Source: a bacterium (lineage in GTDB: Bacteria; Zhuqueibacterota; QNDG01; JAFGCO01). From it: 64,000 nucleotides of DNA. Below, one piece after another: positions 62,402 through 64,000 of the stretch; position 1 is the stretch's first letter; each line of letters opens with the position of its first letter. The notes below the pieces were generated by a model. That model did no database searches. It saw only the letters and a list, made by a program, of their open reading frames with translations, and was not told where the DNA came from. The stretch is from assembly GCA_016930535.1 (NCBI GenBank), contig JAFGGN010000074.1, positions 1-64,000 on the forward strand, written 5' to 3'. The position numbers were made by a program, and so were the translations under genes.

Positions 62402-62836
62402 ATGCTCGATTTTACGAAAAATGAACAGCGTGTTTTATGGTTTCTCATACTCGGATTCCTGGCGGGTTTTGTCCTGTGGATTCTGCGTGAAAAAGGGGCG
62501 CCGCTTCCCGAGCTGTTCCGTCCCCCGCAGGCGGAAACCCAGGATGCCGCGTTCCTGACCGCTCAAGGGGAGCCGGTTCAGAAAGTTGAAAAAAATAAGG
62601 AGATACGGGGCACAGGGGATGACGCGGTCGTGGACATCAATATTGCAGATAAGGAGCAATTGACCCGCCTTCCGGGCATCGGTCCGGTCATGGCGGAGAG
62701 AATAATCACATACAGGAATCAGCACGGGCCGTTTCAGGCACCGGAAAGCCTCATGAAAGTCAAGGGCATCGGTCCAAAGACCTATGAAAAAATTAGTCAA
62801 CATATATCTGTAGACCCAATTAAGGAGGAAATATAA
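62402..62836 (+). CDS. ComEA-like helix-hairpin-helix protein, membrane-anchored
   Basis: A 144-residue protein starting MLDFTKNEQRVLWFLILGFL. One helix (about 9-27) anchors it; a flexible linker (about 28-75) leads to a ComEA-type double helix-hairpin-helix domain: DINIADKEQLTRLPGIGPVM and LMKVKGIGPKTYEKIS. ComEA proteins bind DNA during uptake; in this clade they are also found without competence genes. A longer frame to 62255 is not supported. The stop overlaps the next start (TAATG). Confidence 0.85.
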   Translation: MLDFTKNEQRVLWFLILGFLAGFVLWILREKGAPLPELFRPPQAETQDAAFLTAQGEPVQKVEKNKEIRGTGDDAVVDINIADKEQLTRLPGIGPVMAERIITYRNQHGPFQAPESLMKVKGIGPKTYEKISQHISVDPIKEEI

Positions 62837-64000
62837 TGGCAGAAAGGCCAAGAGGTAATTTATTGCTGGAGCTCGCAATTGTCGCACTGACACTGTTCCT
62901 GCTGTTTACTATTTTATATCCCAAGGCAACATGGAAGAAACAGGCGGAGCTGCAGAGTATTTGTCGGGCCCGTATTGAAGCCACGCAACAGGTGGAATTT
63001 CAGTATATGAATCTCATGAACACATATGAGGATACCCTCGACAGTCTGATGAAGGTCGTGTGCTCGGACAGCAGCCTTCTGATGGGGCTGGATACCACGG
63101 TCAACTGGGACGGTATCGTTGCAAAGGACGATCTGGAGAAAATGGTTCTGGGAAAATCCCTGCCTGAGGATCTTCGCAGCCTGATCGATGAAAAGATCGG
63201 GGAGGGACGCCCCCTGGGACGGCTGGCTAAATGGGATTCACTGGAATACCGGTTGATTGACAGCCTGAAGACGGTACTGTCCAAAGCGGATACATCCGAA
63301 TTGCTGGACAACCGGGTGGATTGGCGCCGGCTCGTGGGCGAATCCGGATTCTGGGACATCTACGAGGCGGTCGATCTGCCCACGTCTGTGAAAAATTCAA
63401 CCAGGAAGGATCTGCGCAAGGATGTGCCGATTCAAACCACGAAAGCCTGGAACAAGTGCCGTCCTGCATTTCTGGATACGCTTGCCGATTTCATTCAGGT
63501 TGCCGAGATGAAAGGCGTATGGGAAAAAGATCAGAAGGAAGATTGGGAAATGCAGGCCAAGGCGGAATGGCTGGCCCGGATGGATGCCATGTCCGAGACG
63601 GATGTCGATTCCATCTGGCGCGCAAATCAGGACCACTTCTGGGACCGGGATAAGGAGCAGATCTGGAGCGTGGACCGGAAGAAACTCTGGAAAAAGGAAG
63701 GCGACGCCTGGAAAGAAGCCAATAAGGACACATGGATGCGGCTGGTCGAACATGAGTGGGAGCTCAGAACCAAGAAGGAATGGACCAGGGAGCATACGGA
63801 AGGACAGCCGGATACCGTGCTGAAGGCTTTCGAAGAGGTCAAGGATTCCCTGTGGCGCGTGGACATCGAGATCCTTCATGCGGAACAGTTTGAAAAGTGG
63901 AGAAAGAAAGAGAAGAAGTATGAACAGAAGGTGATCGACGATATCTGGGAAATCGAGCGAAAGGCCACATGGGAACCCCAGGCCCGTCAGAAATGGGTCG
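62836..64000 (+). CDS. Membrane-anchored protein with tryptophan-octad repeats (incomplete)
   Basis: An open frame of at least 388 codons continues past the right edge of the window. AGGAGG lies seven bases before the ATG at 62836. The start MAERPRGNLLLELAIVALTL gives one N-terminal membrane helix (about residues 9-29), followed by a helical region. From about residue 233 tryptophans recur at spacings of 8 or multiples of 8 residues (for example VWEKDQKEDWEMQAKAEW and TWMRLVEHEWELRTKKEW) to the window edge, with very charged residues between. This looks like a long charged helical or repeat domain outside the inner membrane. I do not recognise the family. It is translationally linked to the ComEA-like gene. 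Confidence 0.8.
   Translation, partial: MAERPRGNLLLELAIVALTLFLLFTILYPKATWKKQAELQSICRARIEATQQVEFQYMNLMNTYEDTLDSLMKVVCSDSSLLMGLDTTVNWDGIVAKDDLEKMVLGKSLPEDLRSLIDEKIGEGRPLGRLAKWDSLEYRLIDSLKTVLSKADTSELLDNRVDWRRLVGESGFWDIYEAVDLPTSVKNSTRKDLRKDVPIQTTKAWNKCRPAFLDTLADFIQVAEMKGVWEKDQKEDWEMQAKAEWLARMDAMSETDVDSIWRANQDHFWDRDKEQIWSVDRKKLWKKEGDAWKEANKDTWMRLVEHEWELRTKKEWTREHTEGQPDTVLKAFEEVKDSLWRVDIEILHAEQFEKWRKKEKKYEQKVIDDIWEIERKATWEPQARQKWV

Overview
The window looks like a chromosomal segment from a Gram-negative bacterium of the FCB group, probably outside classical Bacteroidota (Calditrichota, KSB1 or Marinimicrobia-like lineages fit best; this is inference from gene content only). Supporting signs are a full-length SprA-type translocon and a secreted protein with a type A type-9 secretion C-terminal domain (NYPNPFNPAT), LptF/LptG, a TonB-receptor-like protein, inositol-lipid genes, DUF4175/DUF4159 genes, and a sigma-54 activator carrying a CHASE2 sensor. 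No tRNA, rRNA, CRISPR array, insertion sequence or prophage was seen.

Layout. 1-9.2 kb (minus strand): a gene fragment, a T9SS cargo protein, pyruvate phosphate dikinase, a CtpA protease, then an inositol-lipid block (inositol-3-phosphate synthase, PanD, a CDP-alcohol phosphatidyltransferase, RsmI). 9.2-9.66 kb: a non-coding stretch with clustered DnaA-box-like sequences, a DnaA-trio-like repeat and an AT-rich tract; I propose it as a replication-origin candidate. 9.6-17.4 kb (minus): an overlapping operon DUF456 - DUF4159 - DUF4175 - TPR - 'asparagine synthetase B-like'. 17.4-25.3 kb (minus): three parvulin-type chaperones, Mfd and RsmG. 25.3-31.6 kb (minus): the classical origin-proximal block rpmH - rnpA - yidD - yidC - mnmE - mnmG - rsmG, with two perfect parS palindromes between mnmE and mnmG. 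31.7-34.1 kb (minus): LptG and LptF. 34.1-34.5 kb is a divergent control region, after which most genes lie on the plus strand: SprA (34.5-40.7 kb) and a thioesterase; then a minus-strand patch at 41.2-44.8 kb (C1q-like secreted protein, two small membrane proteins, a cation-efflux transporter).

45.0-54.3 kb is the most interesting region. A membrane-anchored CHASE2-AAA+ sigma-54 activator is followed by an intergenic region with a large inverted repeat (candidate activator site) and a near-consensus -24/-12 promoter, and then by a run of envelope genes: TonB-receptor-like barrel, small barrel, barrel fused to a transglutaminase-like domain, FecR-TPR protein and a DUF4097 lipoprotein. I read this as one sensor-regulated envelope system that I do not recognise as described.

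54.4-64.0 kb: a BNR-propeller protein resembling ulvan-lyase-type polysaccharide lyases (minus), then plus-strand operons yjbQ - thiL - methyltransferase - ftsE - ftsX and hrcA - grpE - dnaJ (no dnaK), a ComEA-like helix-hairpin-helix protein, and finally an incomplete protein with tryptophans spaced by eight residues. How the parts fit: T9SS cargo (407-1369) and SprA belong to one secretion route; the parvulins, YidC and LptFG serve envelope biogenesis; the parS sites and the origin candidate mark this as a likely origin-proximal domain.
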